Assembly: GCA_950295325.1 (NCBI GenBank)
Contig: OX485803.1
Coordinates: 28,892,001 to 28,956,000, forward strand
Length of the DNA stretch: 64,000 nucleotides
Origin: Polytrichum commune
Lineage: Eukaryota > Streptophyta > Polytrichopsida > Polytrichales > Polytrichaceae
Reading direction: 5' to 3'
The notes under the pieces were generated by a model, which worked only from the letters and a program-made list of their open reading frames with translations, did no database searches and was not told the DNA's origin. Of the stretch, positions 1-10,439 are shown piece after piece; the stretch's first letter is position 1; each line of letters opens with the position of its first letter. Both the position numbers and the translations under genes were made by a program.

Positions 1-578
1 GCGAGGCATTGTCATTTGGCCCATACTGGCAGTGATACCTGAGGCAGACAACAAGTGTGGCAAGCAAGAGTCAGGTAACAGACGCAACATTCAAGTTATA
101 ATGTTGTAACATTGCAACATGCAAAATGAAAATGGAAGTGCATGTTACAAACACACCTGATGACAATAGAGTAGTTGTTCCAACGGGGGAACGCTAGTTT
201 CCCTTCTTGGTTCGATGGAGTGCCTTGGCAAACAAATTTGCAGGGAGCATCAGGGCGGCCCTCCTCACCTTTCAGGAAATCCTCGACTCTTGACCAAGGT
301 ATGTAAGCAACCGAAACTGGCACATGAGTCCTGGGGTCAGTCCTCCTCCCTTTCAGCCGGGTCTGCCTTGCCCACCATAGGTCAGTGTGCATGAAGGTTC
401 CCGCTTGGGGTCTCTGGACTAGACTGAGGAGCCGTTCAAACTCCCCTTTGTGTGCCTCCCGGTATATACACTCATAAGAGGGATCCGCGGCCAACGGACT
501 GGGAAGTGTGTGGTCAGTGGCATGGTCTCCATCTCGGGTAACATCTACTTCAGTTGGCAATTCAGGAGAGGATCCCAT
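1..578 (-). CDS. MULE transposase, N-terminal part, runs off the left edge
   Basis: Partial Mutator-like transposase, recognised by its paralogue at 59697-62489. Exon 1 is 578-157, starting at the ATG that reads MGSS. Its length of 422 nt is identical to that of the paralogue's exon 1. The donor CAG|GTGTGT gives an intron at 156-39, and exon 2 starts at 38 with the same YHCQYGP reading as the other copy, then leaves the window. An upstream in-frame ATG at 608 is possible, but the paralogue favours 578. Shared blocks include DPSYE, EAHKG and FERL early, QAGTFMH in the middle, and APCKFVC and FPRWNNY near the exon end. This copy keeps a glutamine codon where the other has a stop, so it looks less damaged. 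The catalytic domain is outside the window, so activity cannot be judged. Confidence 0.75.
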
Positions 579-608
579 TGACGTTGTCTTTTGGAGCACT
601 CTCAGCAC

Positions 609-1615
609 CTACACCTGGTCGTGCATGTAACAACGTTCTAAACCCTGGAAGCAATGAGGAGAACCCTAAACCAAACACAAGGTGGGGAGTGACCAGATAA
701 TGGATAGGTTACAGTCAAAGAGTTGCGATGTTGTACTGTAGATCTAATAACATATATGAAAAGCACAATGAGTGAGGGCGATTGTGAGCAGCATGGGCGA
801 TGAGGGCGCGTTTGTCAAAGATTTGACAAACATGCGTTCATTACATCATTGTTGGGTTGACATCAGAACATGCAAGAGAGGAGAAATTTGAGTTAGGTTC
901 ACATCAGGTAATGCAAGAGCGGAGCAGATCTACATCATTACATCATTGTTGGGTTGGGTTCACATCAGTACATGGAAGAAAGGAGCAGATCTGCATTGTT
1001 GATTGCAGATCTGATTCAAGAGAGGTCGCATCACTACATTCAAGACAAACAAGTGCTACAGAAATGCAAATTCAGGAGTTCATGGGCATGTTACGAATAA
1101 TCAAAAGTATAAAACCAAAGGAACCCTGCAAAGAAACGATGAATGAGGTGATGTTGTCCTAAACCCATCGCCGCATCATTGCTCAGCAAAAAATGCAGTC
1201 TCTAGAGAATGAGCAGATTACCCACAAGCATCAGGGGGGAGGCGTTGAGTCTGTTTTTGAAAATACGCGCTCCCCGAGGGCGGTTTCCTAAACCAGTAGG
1301 GATGGGGGTGTAGGCCATGGCGGGAGGGATGGGCGCGTCCACGTGGAGCTGCCGGCGAACAGGTTGGCGTTTAGTCCAGCGTGGCAACCGGTGCCAGCGT
1401 GGCAACCGGTGCCAGCGTGGCAACCGGTGCCAGCGTGGCGGTGGGGGCAACCGGTGCCAGCTGGAGCGAAGTCCACGGTGGCGGCAGGGGCTGCCCGACG
1501 GTGCCCACAATTGCTCTGCCCGGGGCGGGTCGAGGTCCGGAAGAAAAAAACTCTGTCGCAGCTCTGCAACGCCTCGATCTCCTCAATGGAGTTATGACCA
1601 TTGGGTTGGGTAATG
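609..1615 (+). other. MULE non-transposase half, left copy
   Basis: This block reads away from the transposase. Its parts match, in inverted orientation, 28034-29124 and the first bases after 59539. Matches include CTCCCCACCTTGTG-like sequence beside the transposase, a CATGTTACGA...CAAAGGAAC stretch near 1090-1125, a GAGAATGAGCAGATTAC-like stretch at 1205, and CTCCCCGAGGGCGG at 1269. A divergent second gene is possible, since several short ORFs exist, but reading frame is not clearly conserved between the copies. The block may instead be non-coding element end. Inside it, 807-836 holds the hairpin TTTGTCAAA/TTTGACAAA, and about 840-880 is partly duplicated at about 937-985. Confidence 0.6.
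1378..1468. repeat. 18-bp minisatellite GTGGCAACCGGTGCCAGC
   Basis: Four copies of an 18-bp unit, the last separated by a short GTGGCGGTGGGG interruption. Because 18 is divisible by three, most frames on both strands stay open, which explains the overlapping 76-121 codon ORFs here. The related block at 28270-28330 carries a different short array of similar composition at the same place. Confidence 0.9.
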
Positions 1616-1862
1616 TTAGGGCACTTTTAGGAAGTTATGGCGCCAAGAGTTCGGCCTCTCGAGCAAAGTTTGGGTCAAGCAAAATGCTCGACCCAAACTT
1701 CCGTCAAGAGGCCAAACTTTTTTTCATTAAAATATTCAAAATCTGACAGTGGATTATTTTAATATACTTTTTCAGCCCAAAGGCTTCTCCTCTTGACATA
1801 GTTTGGTCCAGAAAAGTGACGCTTCTCCTCTCGACTTGGGCATAGTGTGAACCGGCCCTTAG
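1616..1862. mobile_element. Foldback/MITE copy ending CTAAGGGCC
   Basis: The outer ends resemble GTTAGGGC on the left and the reverse complement of CTAAGGGCCGGTTCACA on the right. Positions 1620-1730 are the reverse complement of 33716-33835, including TTGGCGCCATAACTTCC. Positions 1652-1713 form a hairpin (GGCCTCTCGAGCAAAGTTTGGG against CCCAAACTTCCG...GAGGCC). It interrupts homology between the two MULE-side blocks. No coding capacity. Confidence 0.6.
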
Positions 1863-2287
1863 TGTAGATACCCACCTGAATGATATCATAAAAAGATGAT
1901 ACCAGTCCAACACTAATAGCCGCAACTTAATCAAACACCAAAGCTTAATTAAGCGTTTTCTAAGCGCACACACAAGTCTGAAATGTACACATTTGAAAGA
2001 AAGAGAAAACAATCGTTTAAGGAATTCTACGAGTAATACTTCCAAAATGAAAAGTATATAAATACTGGTTCCAAGATTGGACAGCTCACCACTTCTGCCC
2101 TTCATTTAGGGCTTATGTGCGCAGTTCACAATTTTATTTTATTTAATTATCATGCATACACATGCCACATAAATGCTAGAAGTAACTACTGTTGACTCCG
2201 CTTCGGGAAATGCTACCTAGTCCATAACCATCATTGGAGCTCGACTTGCGATCAATAAATGGGGGAGAACCGGCTCCTAAGTGACAG
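1863..2287. other. AT-rich intergenic, no gene seen
   Basis: No convincing ORF and no repeat that I could match elsewhere in the window. Confidence 0.6.
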
Positions 2288-2835
2288 GTGAACCGGTAGA
2301 GTTTCAAGAAATAACCGGTTGGAGTTCAAGACTTCATGAAAGATCACCGACCATTTTTGAGGAATTTGTAGAATATTCCAAAATCCGATAAAGAAAACCC
2401 GAAAAAACGTCAAAACATGTAACCGGTTGGACTCAGAAACACTACACTAAATATGATATTTAGTGTTTGATACACTAAATATGAACGCATACACTAAATA
2501 TCACTATCCCTACGAAAATAAGTAACATTAAATGTAAACTCAAACACTAAATATCAACTATGGTAATATGTGGAAGTTACGTGCACGAATTTAGTGTTAG
2601 TAAGGTTATGAAAAAAAAGTTAACAATGATAAAAGGAGAAGGGAGGTGACGGTAGGGAAGGTGGTGACGCATTTATGTCTAACACTAATTATCAAAGAAT
2701 TGAAAATTAGTGTTGGGCAGGATAGGGTGGTAACAACACTAAATATAATCAAACACGACATATCATTTTTAGTGTAGCTAGGACATGGGCCGATTATGCC
2801 CCAGAAATCTATTCGGGCACTGCTTGTGATCGATT
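2288..2835. repeat. Dispersed AACCGGTT repeat, copy 1 (interrupted)
   Basis: This about 200-bp repeat contains two or three AACCGGTT palindromes and ends in a GATTATGCCC...TCTCC stretch. Other copies lie at 3955-4130, 4457-4650, 5112-5320, 49088-49140, 50676-50745 and 52985-53190. This copy is split by the MITE at 2443-2776, so the MITE is younger. Confidence 0.6.
2443..2776. mobile_element. MITE family A, copy 1
   Basis: 334 bp including the flanking TA dinucleotides. Terminal inverted repeats read CACTAAATATGAT inward, and TTTAGTGT motifs recur within. An inverted copy of identical length lies at 6616-6949. The TA duplication and lack of coding capacity fit a Tc1/mariner-like or similar MITE. 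Confidence 0.8.
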
Positions 2836-2867
2836 AGCACATCGAGAGGCAACATCTGTAAGTGAGT

Positions 2868-3003
2868 CTTAGGGTTAGTTTCCATGGAGGCCACTCACCC
2901 ACCAGATTCTAGTGAGAATGTAGATTCTACCATGTGTGGAATCTACATTTTTCACTAGAATCTGGTGGGCGAGCGGCCTCCATGGAAGCTGGCCCTAAGG
3001 CTG
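2868..3003. mobile_element. Near-perfect hairpin MITE, family D
   Basis: Almost the whole element is two arms of roughly 55-60 nt (CCACTCACCCACCAGATTCT against AGAATCTGGTGGGCGAGCGG) around a short loop. Its ends, CTTAGGG...TTTCCATGG, match the ends of the larger element at 7031-7405. Confidence 0.7.
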
Positions 3004-3726
3004 AGGACCTGATAACCCATAATCAATCTGATAACCTGGTATCAGATAACCGATCAGAACTTGCCAATGTTTGACCCTAAACGGTGGGACCCATCATCCA
3101 TTCATCCATCCGTCCATCCATCTAACTCTTGGAGCATGTAATAATGCACTGTTTGCTATTACTAACAGTTTCGCATAAATATTAAAAATAGTATAGAGTG
3201 CAGCCACTCAGGCGTGCACTCACTGGTCCGTTATTTTGTTGTTGGAATGTTGAGTCTCGGAACAATTATTCCTTTGTTGTTAGGACAAGGATTTCACATT
3301 TATTTGGTACCAATAGAGTATGACTTTTCATTTTTTGATGGTTTTTTTTTTAAATTTTATTGATATCATTCAGGTCCATATACCAAGCGACAATCTTTGT
3401 ACCTAAGTAAAACCGTCTTAGTATCAATATGGTATAGAATGGCAACGACCCGAATTATAACATGGGTATATAGAGATTCTCTCATCTTGACATACCCACC
3501 AAATATGGTTATGTGATTGGTGATAATCATGATACCGCACATATAAGTTCTTCGATACCATAATTCACGTTGAATCTTCATACCCATGCACTCACCTATA
3601 CATCGGCCTGACATGGGTACATTGATAACGCACCCTCTCAACAAACAAAAAACATAAATAAATAAATAAATAAATAAAAACATAAAGTTGTACACAATAT
3701 ATCAATGAACGGGGAGAACCGACCGC
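3004..3726. other. AT-rich intergenic, no gene seen
   Basis: Contains an ATCCATCC-type short tandem at about 3097-3122 and an (AAAT)n run at 3656-3680. The minus-strand ORF at 3366-3695 begins in low-complexity sequence and has no recognisable domain. Confidence 0.6.
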
Positions 3727-3945
3727 TACACCGATTATCCCAAGTATCGGAGCTTCATAGTGCAATAACTACTTAATGAGAATGTGATATTTTACCAACC
3801 AAAGTCAATTACGCTCTACAATGTCCGAACAACCTATTGAACTTCCTTTAGTAATAAATGAACTCATGAGTCATGAGTATGAGTAAGACGTTAATGCATT
3901 GCGTAACCTGAATAGTAACATGCGCTAACTGGGATAATTGGTGTA
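3727..3945. mobile_element. MITE family B, copy 1
   Basis: TA-flanked element with ends CACCGATTATCCCA and, inverted, CACCAATTATCCCA. Internally it shares the TAATGAGAATGTGATATT...ACCAACC block with the copies at 4273-4457 and 7648-7875. The left inverted repeat has lost about 15 bp. No coding capacity. Confidence 0.7.
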
Positions 3946-3949
3946 GTTA

Positions 3950-5330
3950 CATATGAATTGGTCGAAGTACAAGACTTCAGGAAAATAAACTGATCATATT
4001 AGAGGTATCTAGAGAATATTCTCACATTTAATGAAGGGGAACTGAAAGATCACAACATGGAAACACTAGGGATTTGGACCGATTATGCCCAAAATCTCCC
4101 CGGACTCTGCAATGTATATATACAAAATATCAAAATGGATACGTATACAAAATACAAAATTGGCATATACAATAAAGATGCGGCCGCTTGGGCACGCACT
4201 TCGGCTGTTGGTTATTTTGGTGTTAGTGTGTTGAGGGAGTTAATGTTGAACCCTTGTTGACTCGCGAACGAACCGTGATTACCCCAATTAGTGTGTGCTA
4301 CTATTCGGAGCTATGCAACGCAAGAACTATATAATGAGAATGTGGTATTCGACCAACCGATTGAACGTTTGTTAGTAGAAAACGATCTCACGAGTAAGAC
4401 GTCATCGCATTGTGTAACTCCGAATAGTAACACACACGAATTGGGGCAATCACCGTAGTTACATATTCATAGCCAGTTGAAGTTGCACGATCCACGAAAC
4501 TTATCCCATCATGTTAGAGGAATCTAAGGAATCTGCCTAAAACTCACGATGAGGAAACCGAAAGATCACAACATGTAACCGGTGGGACTTGGAAACGCAA
4601 GGGATTTGGACCGACTATCCCCAAAATATCCACAAACACTGCAATGCACGTATACATACAATGGATATGTGTGTATAAGATATGTGCATACAAGATATAA
4701 AAATGGCATGTCCACACACTCGAGATGCGGCCGCTCGGGCACGCACACGCTCACGCTCTCGAGTGAGCTGTTGGGTATTTTGGTGTTAGTGGGTTGAGGG
4801 AGATGAGGATGATGTTGAGCCGTGGTTGACTCGTGAGCGAAGCATGAATTCTAGTTGGTATAATAATATAACACACGGGCCAAGCAGTAATTAAGTAGAA
4901 GGAAGGGCCACTATGGAGCCCCGCCCTGCCCCCGCCCAGCCCCAGCCCCAGGCATGACTCGGGAGTTAAGAAGGGGAAGGGGCTGGGGTGTGGGGAACCG
5001 CTCGAGACTCCGCAGCTAGTGTGGTGATCAAGGGAGGCTTCTGGCTGGGGTTGGTTGACTCGTGAACGAAGCATGAATTTTAGTTGGTATTATATAACAC
5101 ACGGGCCAAGCAGTAAGATGAACCGGTTGAGTTTGAGAAATAAGCGGTTGAAGGTCGAGACTTCAGGAAATTTACGGGTCATTTTAGAGGAATTTATAGA
5201 AGAATACACCCCAATTTAATAAAGGAAAACCGGAGGATGTCAACAACATGTAACCGGTTGCACTTGCAAACACTAGGATCTCAACCGATTATGCCCAAAC
5301 AATCTCCCCGATCACTGGTAAGAAGGAGGG
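3950..5330. repeat. Diverged tandem duplications of an AACCGGTT-bearing unit
   Basis: The sequence at about 4040-4270 (GATCACAACATG, GATTTGGACCGA, GATGCGGCCGC, TTGACTCG) is repeated at about 4565-4850, and parts recur at 5050-5320. A GC-rich block at 4915-5045 (CAGGCATGACTCGGGAGTTAA...CTCCGCAGCTAGTGTGGTG) recurs at 5367-5500. The MITE at 4273-4457 sits between two units. Confidence 0.7.
4273..4457. mobile_element. MITE family B, copy 2
   Basis: Ends CCGTGATTACCCCAATTAGT and, inverted, CGGTGATTGCCCCAATTCGT. The interior resembles copies 1 and 3. About 185 bp, non-coding. Confidence 0.7.
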
Positions 5331-5348
5331 AGGGGGGGGGGGGGGGGC
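5331..5348. repeat. Poly-G tract
   Basis: An almost pure run of G on the plus strand between two copies of the duplicated GC-rich block. Confidence 0.8.
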
Positions 5349-5772
5349 AAGGGCCATGATCGATTGAGCCCAGCCCAGCCCAGCCCCAGGCATGACTCGG
5401 GAGTTAATGAGGGGGAAGGGGCCGGGGCAGCTTACCGAGGAGGAAGGTAGGGGTGTGGGGAACCGCTTGAGACTCCGCAGCTAGTGTGGTGGGGATCCAG
5501 GGGGGCTGGGGGCTGGGGTTGGTGGGTTTCTGTCCATTGCCTGCTGTGAAGGGCCGCGGCTGTTGTCCGTTGCCCTATCTGAGGGGCATGCCACACCACC
5601 AGCCTCTTCGCACCCGGCCCACCCGACCCCATGCTCGCCCACCCGGCCGGCCACTTGGCAGTCCCTTCCCCTCGTTCACCAGCTACCTTCATTGGTTGGC
5701 CTTGCCTTTTGACCGTGGAGTGGTGATGAGCGGGCGGGCGGGTGGAGGGTAGTGGTGTAGCCTATATCATTA

Positions 5773-5781
5773 CTATATAAG
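5773..5781 (+). promoter_or_regulatory. Possible TATA box (CTATATAAG)
   Basis: A canonical plant TATA box downstream of a GC-rich segment. A pyrimidine-rich stretch and a 63-codon ORF (5786-5977) follow. The ORF begins only about 5 bp downstream of the TATA box and has no recognisable domain, so I do not call it a gene. This may be the promoter relic of a transposon gene. Confidence 0.35.
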
Positions 5782-5989
5782 CCTCTTGTATTCTCTCCCC
5801 CGACCTTGGGGATTCCTCGCCCTTTTGCTTACCAGCAGACAAAGGCTTCCAACCTTTTTGGAACGCCCTTTTAATAGCTTCCGCTCCCTCTCCGAGCCTC
5901 GTCATCATCGTCGTGAAGTGACTCGCAGTCATTTTCCGAGGGTTAACTGGTTATTAGGTTTGGGGGGTGGTTTATAAGTTTATGAGGTT

Positions 5990-6610
5990 GTCCCGTGCTC
6001 TGTAAGATTTGGGATTGGTTGTTGAGCTCATCCGGGGACGACTTCGGTGTGCGCTGAGGGGAAAAGTTGTTTAGAGTGGTTCATGGAGACCGAGGTTTCC
6101 GAAAGGCGTATTTTGAGGGGCTGTGTTATCCATTGACATGGTCCGGCGGGCTTCACGGTGGGGGAGGTAAAAGAGGTGGTCTAGTGGAAAAAGGCGGGGT
6201 CCACGACAGAGAAGTGTTGTTATAATAAAAAATTTAATGATTCTTTTGGGGGAAGAGAAGATGATGACAAGAGAATGTTCAAACTTGTTTTATTTTTCCT
6301 TTTCAAAACTGCCTTTTTTGGGCATATATTAAAAAAAAATCAGCACGTTCACTTTTTGGTGCATGGTCATTCCTCTTGGTCTACATTTGGTTTACAGCTA
6401 GTGAGGGGCCCAAAGGCTTTGTAAATTGGTTTTTTTTTTTTGAAATTGGACCATGGAAACATGCCATCTTCCATGGTCAGATTTCGTGGTCCATGGTGTA
6501 GGCCAACCCTTATAGCATGTCCATGCATATTGGTGTGAGCGACTTAGCGAACAACTCCTACCCGCAAGTGTCACTTTTAGAGTTGGTTTGGCTAGTGAGA
6601 GCCTTTGGAT
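5990..6610. other. Intergenic, no gene seen
   Basis: Contains homopolymer runs (poly-A near 6331, poly-T near 6430) and a small CCATGG-rich patch at 6450-6505. No ORF worth calling. Confidence 0.6.
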
Positions 6611-6615
6611 GTGAC

Positions 6616-6949
6616 TACACTAAATATGATATTTAGTGTTTGAGTATATTTAGTGTTGTTACCACCCTATCATGCTCAACACTAATTTTCAATTCTTTGA
6701 TAATTAGTGTTAGACATAAATGCACTGCCACCTTCCATATTGGCACCTCCATTCTCCTTGTATCAGTGTTAAATTTTTTTTCATATCCTTACTAACACTA
6801 AATTTGTGCATGTAACTTCCACATATTACCATAGTTGATATTTAGTGTTTTAGTTTACATTTGATGTTACTTACTTTCATAGGGTTAGTGATATTTAGTG
6901 TATGCATTCGTATTTAGTGTATCAAACACTAAATATCATATTTAGTGTA
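6616..6949. mobile_element. MITE family A, copy 2
   Basis: 334 bp including the flanking TAs, inverted relative to the copy at 2443-2776 and similar along its whole length, including TTCCACATATTACCATAG. Confidence 0.8.
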
Positions 6950-7030
6950 GTGCTAATAGAAACTGGTCAATGGTGGCCCACACGAGTAACTGTGGGTGGG
7001 TTAATTAACTCTATAAGTATGAGTTTTTGT

Positions 7031-7405
7031 GTAGGCCACTCGTCCACCAGATTGTAGTGGGAATAAGGACAAACCCACCTAAATGCAAATGGAATCTAGT
7101 AGGGATTGTATATATGTGCCAACTAGATACTCTCATCTTCTCAAGGTCTAGGCCCACCTACAAACCTCCTCTTCCAAGTTAAAACCTCGTTGTCCTCCTC
7201 CTAAAATTGGTCTTCAATCCTTTGACAACCGGCACTTGTAGGTTAACAAGTGCTTTAGTGGGTTCATGGAAGTCCAGCTACCCATGTCCATGGCCCTCTA
7301 CATCCTAGTAGGCCACCATAATGTGGTTGGTTGGTGCCTTGTGCTAATCTATGTGCAAACATCTCCAACCCACTATTACTAGAACCTAGTGGGCGAGTGG
7401 CCTAC
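7031..7405. mobile_element. MITE family D, larger copy
   Basis: Inverted ends GTAGGCCACTCG(T/C)CCAC at the two sides. The outer sequence on the right (CTTAGGGTGAGTTTCC, inverted) matches the hairpin element at 2868-3003. About 375 bp, no coding capacity. Confidence 0.65.
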
Positions 7406-7428
7406 TTGGAAACTCACCCTAAGTCCAT

Positions 7429-7649
7429 TACACCGTTTATGGTATTTAGTGTCACTTACTATTTTGAATTACTCAATGCAATGACTTCTTCCTCTTGACT
7501 TCAATTTTTACTCACAAAAGTTGAATAGGTTGTTCGGACATTATAAAACATAAATGACTTTGCTTGGTAAAATTTGACATTTTCAATAAATAGTTACTAC
7601 ACTATGTAACTCCAAATAGTAAGTGACACTAAATATCATAAATGGTGTA
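7429..7649. mobile_element. MITE family B-like, copy with long inverted ends
   Basis: TA-flanked. About 35-bp inverted ends read TACACCGTTTATGGTATTTAG on the left and the near reverse complement on the right. A solo remnant of this end occurs at 36613-36640 inside the hAT. Confidence 0.75.
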
Positions 7650-7875
7650 CATTGATTATCACAATTAGTGGGTGTTACTATTCAAAGTTATGGCAATGCT
7701 ATAACTATTCAATGAGAATGTAATCTTTGACCAAGCAAATTCATTTATGTTCTATAATGTCCAAAACAACCTACTGGACTTTCATTAGCAACAAAATTGA
7801 AGTCATGAGTTGGATGTCATTGCACTATGTAACTCTAAATAGTAACACGCATCAATTGGGATAATCAACGTTGTC
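7648..7875. mobile_element. MITE family B, copy 3
   Basis: Begins at the same TA where the previous element ends. Ends ATTGATTATCACAATTAGTG and, inverted, GTTGATTATCCCAATTGATG. The interior shares TGAGAATGTAATCTTTGACC with the other copies. Confidence 0.65.
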
Positions 7876-7906
7876 TAAGGAATTTTTCTGCATACATAAT
7901 CAACTT

Positions 7907-7908
<2 letters not shown>

Positions 7909-7950
<42 letters not shown>
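7909..7950. repeat. (AG)n microsatellite
   Basis: About 21 uninterrupted AG units directly abutting the MITE at 7949-8140. Confidence 0.95.
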
Positions 7951-7951
<1 letters not shown>

Positions 7952-8140
7952 ATACCTCTCATCCATCCAATGCAAAAACTTGACCCCCTATGGGTTTGTT
8001 GCCGATTCATCTCAAATGACTTTAAGTAGACTACTTCAGAGATTTTAATGTTGATTCCAATGTCAAATCAACTGAAACAAGTAATCTTCGGGTTGCACAC
8101 TATTTCATGGTTTTTATGTTGGATGAATGAGAGGTATGCT
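7949..8140. mobile_element. MITE family F
   Basis: About 31-bp inverted ends, AGCATACCTCTCAT(C/T)CATCC, on both sides of a 190-bp non-coding interior. The left end lies against the AG microsatellite. Confidence 0.7.
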
Positions 8141-9325
8141 CGTATATGATAATTCCCTTTCTCCATTTAACTCCAACTTTATGATAAGTTTTGAGTCGAC
8201 ATGGCAAGGGAAGGTTTGATTTTAAACCTCTACCTTCCCAAGCACCTCATTTTGGGTTGATTTGTGAATTCCTCCCTACTTTAGCCCTACCTAACTCATT
8301 TATCTACAATCAAAATAACTAAAAACATCGAGCCAACATGGATAATCTACCCATTGGCACATGCGCTGTGCAATTTAGAGATGATAAGAATGTGGGAAAA
8401 TTTGTCAAAGTGGGAAGTGGTCATGTTTTTGTTGTGTTGGGATCTCATGTGAGGGTGTTGACTCCAATCAATGGTTACCACTCCAACACAAACTTTACAT
8501 TAACATCAATGATGTTAATGTTGGTAAAAGTGAAATAATTTATGATGTTGATGTAAAATTGGCCTTTGTGCTCACATCAACCGTTTAGTTTAACATTTGA
8601 ACACTCTCCAATGTTTAGGAAATTCTTTGCATATACATGGCTAGAAATATGGCATATTCTTTGTACTCCAATTGCAAGGTGGCTAGCTTATTGTGGGTTG
8701 CACATTTTGGCACGGGAATTTATGTAGCTACTCAACTATTGAGTTGTTCCCATCTGATGAATCACACATGCATTCCACTTATTTCCTAGGTAAATTTGAT
8801 TGGTCAAATATCTCTTTAGGGGATTAAGCGCTCATTAGACATTTCCATTTGAGAATAGGGAATAAATAGAATAAGTTGGAACCCACCAAAGCAAGACCAT
8901 TACATGTAGGGTTGAGGATAAAATTCCTTGACTGAATGAACCATATAAAATAGTAGTATGTACAGATTCAATTATGAAGATTTAAAAAAAGCTATTCGCA
9001 ACATTTTTTGAGGGGGCACAAATTGAAAATTCAATTGCAAGAAAAGAAACCACAAGACAACAACCTTGGGAGAACCAGTGCAATATGAGGGGAAATCAAG
9101 AAATAATGTTTCTTTGAGGCCTAACCGTCCATGTGACCACTAAGTGGTATTTGCAACGTTGTACACACCTCTACAAACAGTTGTACGTGTATCAAGTAAG
9201 AAATTTACCTTGCATTTGTTGCATTAGTTGCATAGATCCACCATGGCTAGGGCGTTTTGACCTAGGCATATGTCCATCACAACCACAAGGATCATCAAGG
9301 AAGAGTACAACTTTTGTTTGACCAT
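8141..9325. other. Intergenic, no gene; dispersed repeat piece at 9005-9130
   Basis: No convincing gene. Positions 8500-8524 form a near-perfect palindrome (ACATTAACATCA/TGATGTTAATGT). Positions 9005-9130 match 34000-34120 (GGCACAAATTGAAAATTCAA and a TTTGAGGCCTA...CC stretch). On the minus strand both copies read a similar peptide (RPQ..II..FPL). Confidence 0.5.
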
Positions 9326-9537
9326 TACATTGTTTTGTCTAATTAGTGTAGGTTACCATTTGGAGTTATGCATTGCTATAACATTTTACTGAGAGTATCA
9401 ATTTTTATTTAGATGACATAAATAGTAAGTATGCACACCGAAGAATATGATATAACTCAATTGGTAAAAATTGATAGCAACACGTATCTCCGAATGGTAA
9501 CCCACACTAATTAGACAAAATAATGTACCTTCAAGAG
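9326..9537. mobile_element. MITE family B, copy 4
   Basis: TA-flanked, about 40-bp inverted ends with the shared core TTTTGTCTAATTAGTGT and GGTTACCATT(T/C)GGAG on both sides. Non-coding. Confidence 0.75.
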
Positions 9538-10439
9538 GATGTCCTCCAGCTAACATGAGAGTTTGGAGTTCCATGGATTATGCATGGGTGGTGAGCATTG
9601 TAAGGTTCTCATGCCCTGATCACACCACACTTTCTGTCCGATTTTGGCCGTGAAATTGATGCGGATTATGTTTAGAAATAGATGTTGGCCCACCACTCTT
9701 CACATTATTAAACTTGGAGATGCTCATAGATGGTGCTAGAAGTGGTTGGTGTGATCAACCTGTGAGGCCAAAGCACCCACCCTTAAGCGTCCTAGTCCGG
9801 GTGAGGGAATGTGTAGTAAGTTTTTGCTATGGCTTAAAACAACAAAACCCAGGGAACAAAGTCTCCAGGAAGACTGAGCTAGTGTCTATAAGGGTTATTG
9901 TCACATTGGATTAAGGATTTTAATAACATGTTAAGATCTTTTTTCCTTCATTACTTCTTAATTCCAGTTATTTTCCCACTCTTATGGTTCTTTTGTGCTT
10001 CCTCAGTAGTGAGTGACTCCGTCCTATCAAAAGGTAATTTTCTATCATTCTATGGTTTCGACCTATGTCAGTCGTGAAGCTCAACAGCTTGGCAAGTAGT
10101 CATTGGCAATTTGTCAGGACCGAAGTCCGGGGTAATGTCTTTTAGTAACCACATCGTCTTTGATCAATGTAAATCACAATTGCAACAATTCAACATTTTA
10201 ATTTCCTTTTAATTGAACTTACAACCATCATGCCTATCTTCACATGCTCAAGTCACCACCTTAGTCTTCGACCATCTGGTGACTCATCTCAAACAACCAT
10301 CCATTTGTCAATACGGAATCAATACATCAACAGCTAGGCGATATTCTTCCTTAAGGCTTTAGTCCTCTATAGACTAATCAATCAACATACAAAGGGTAAA
10401 GTCTTACTCCAGTAAGATATTCTTTCCTGCAGGGGAAGG
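9538..10439. other. Intergenic, no gene seen
   Basis: Only short ORFs with no recognisable domain, and no repeat matched elsewhere. Confidence 0.55.

Noticed and set aside
1202-1746. Six overlapping ORFs on both strands
   Set aside because: Kept open by the 18-bp repeat and high GC. Frame is not clearly conserved with the inverted copy, so none is called a gene.
5786-5977. 63-codon ORF after a TATA box
   Set aside because: It starts about 5 bp from the TATA box, so it cannot be fully within a transcript from it, and it has no domain.
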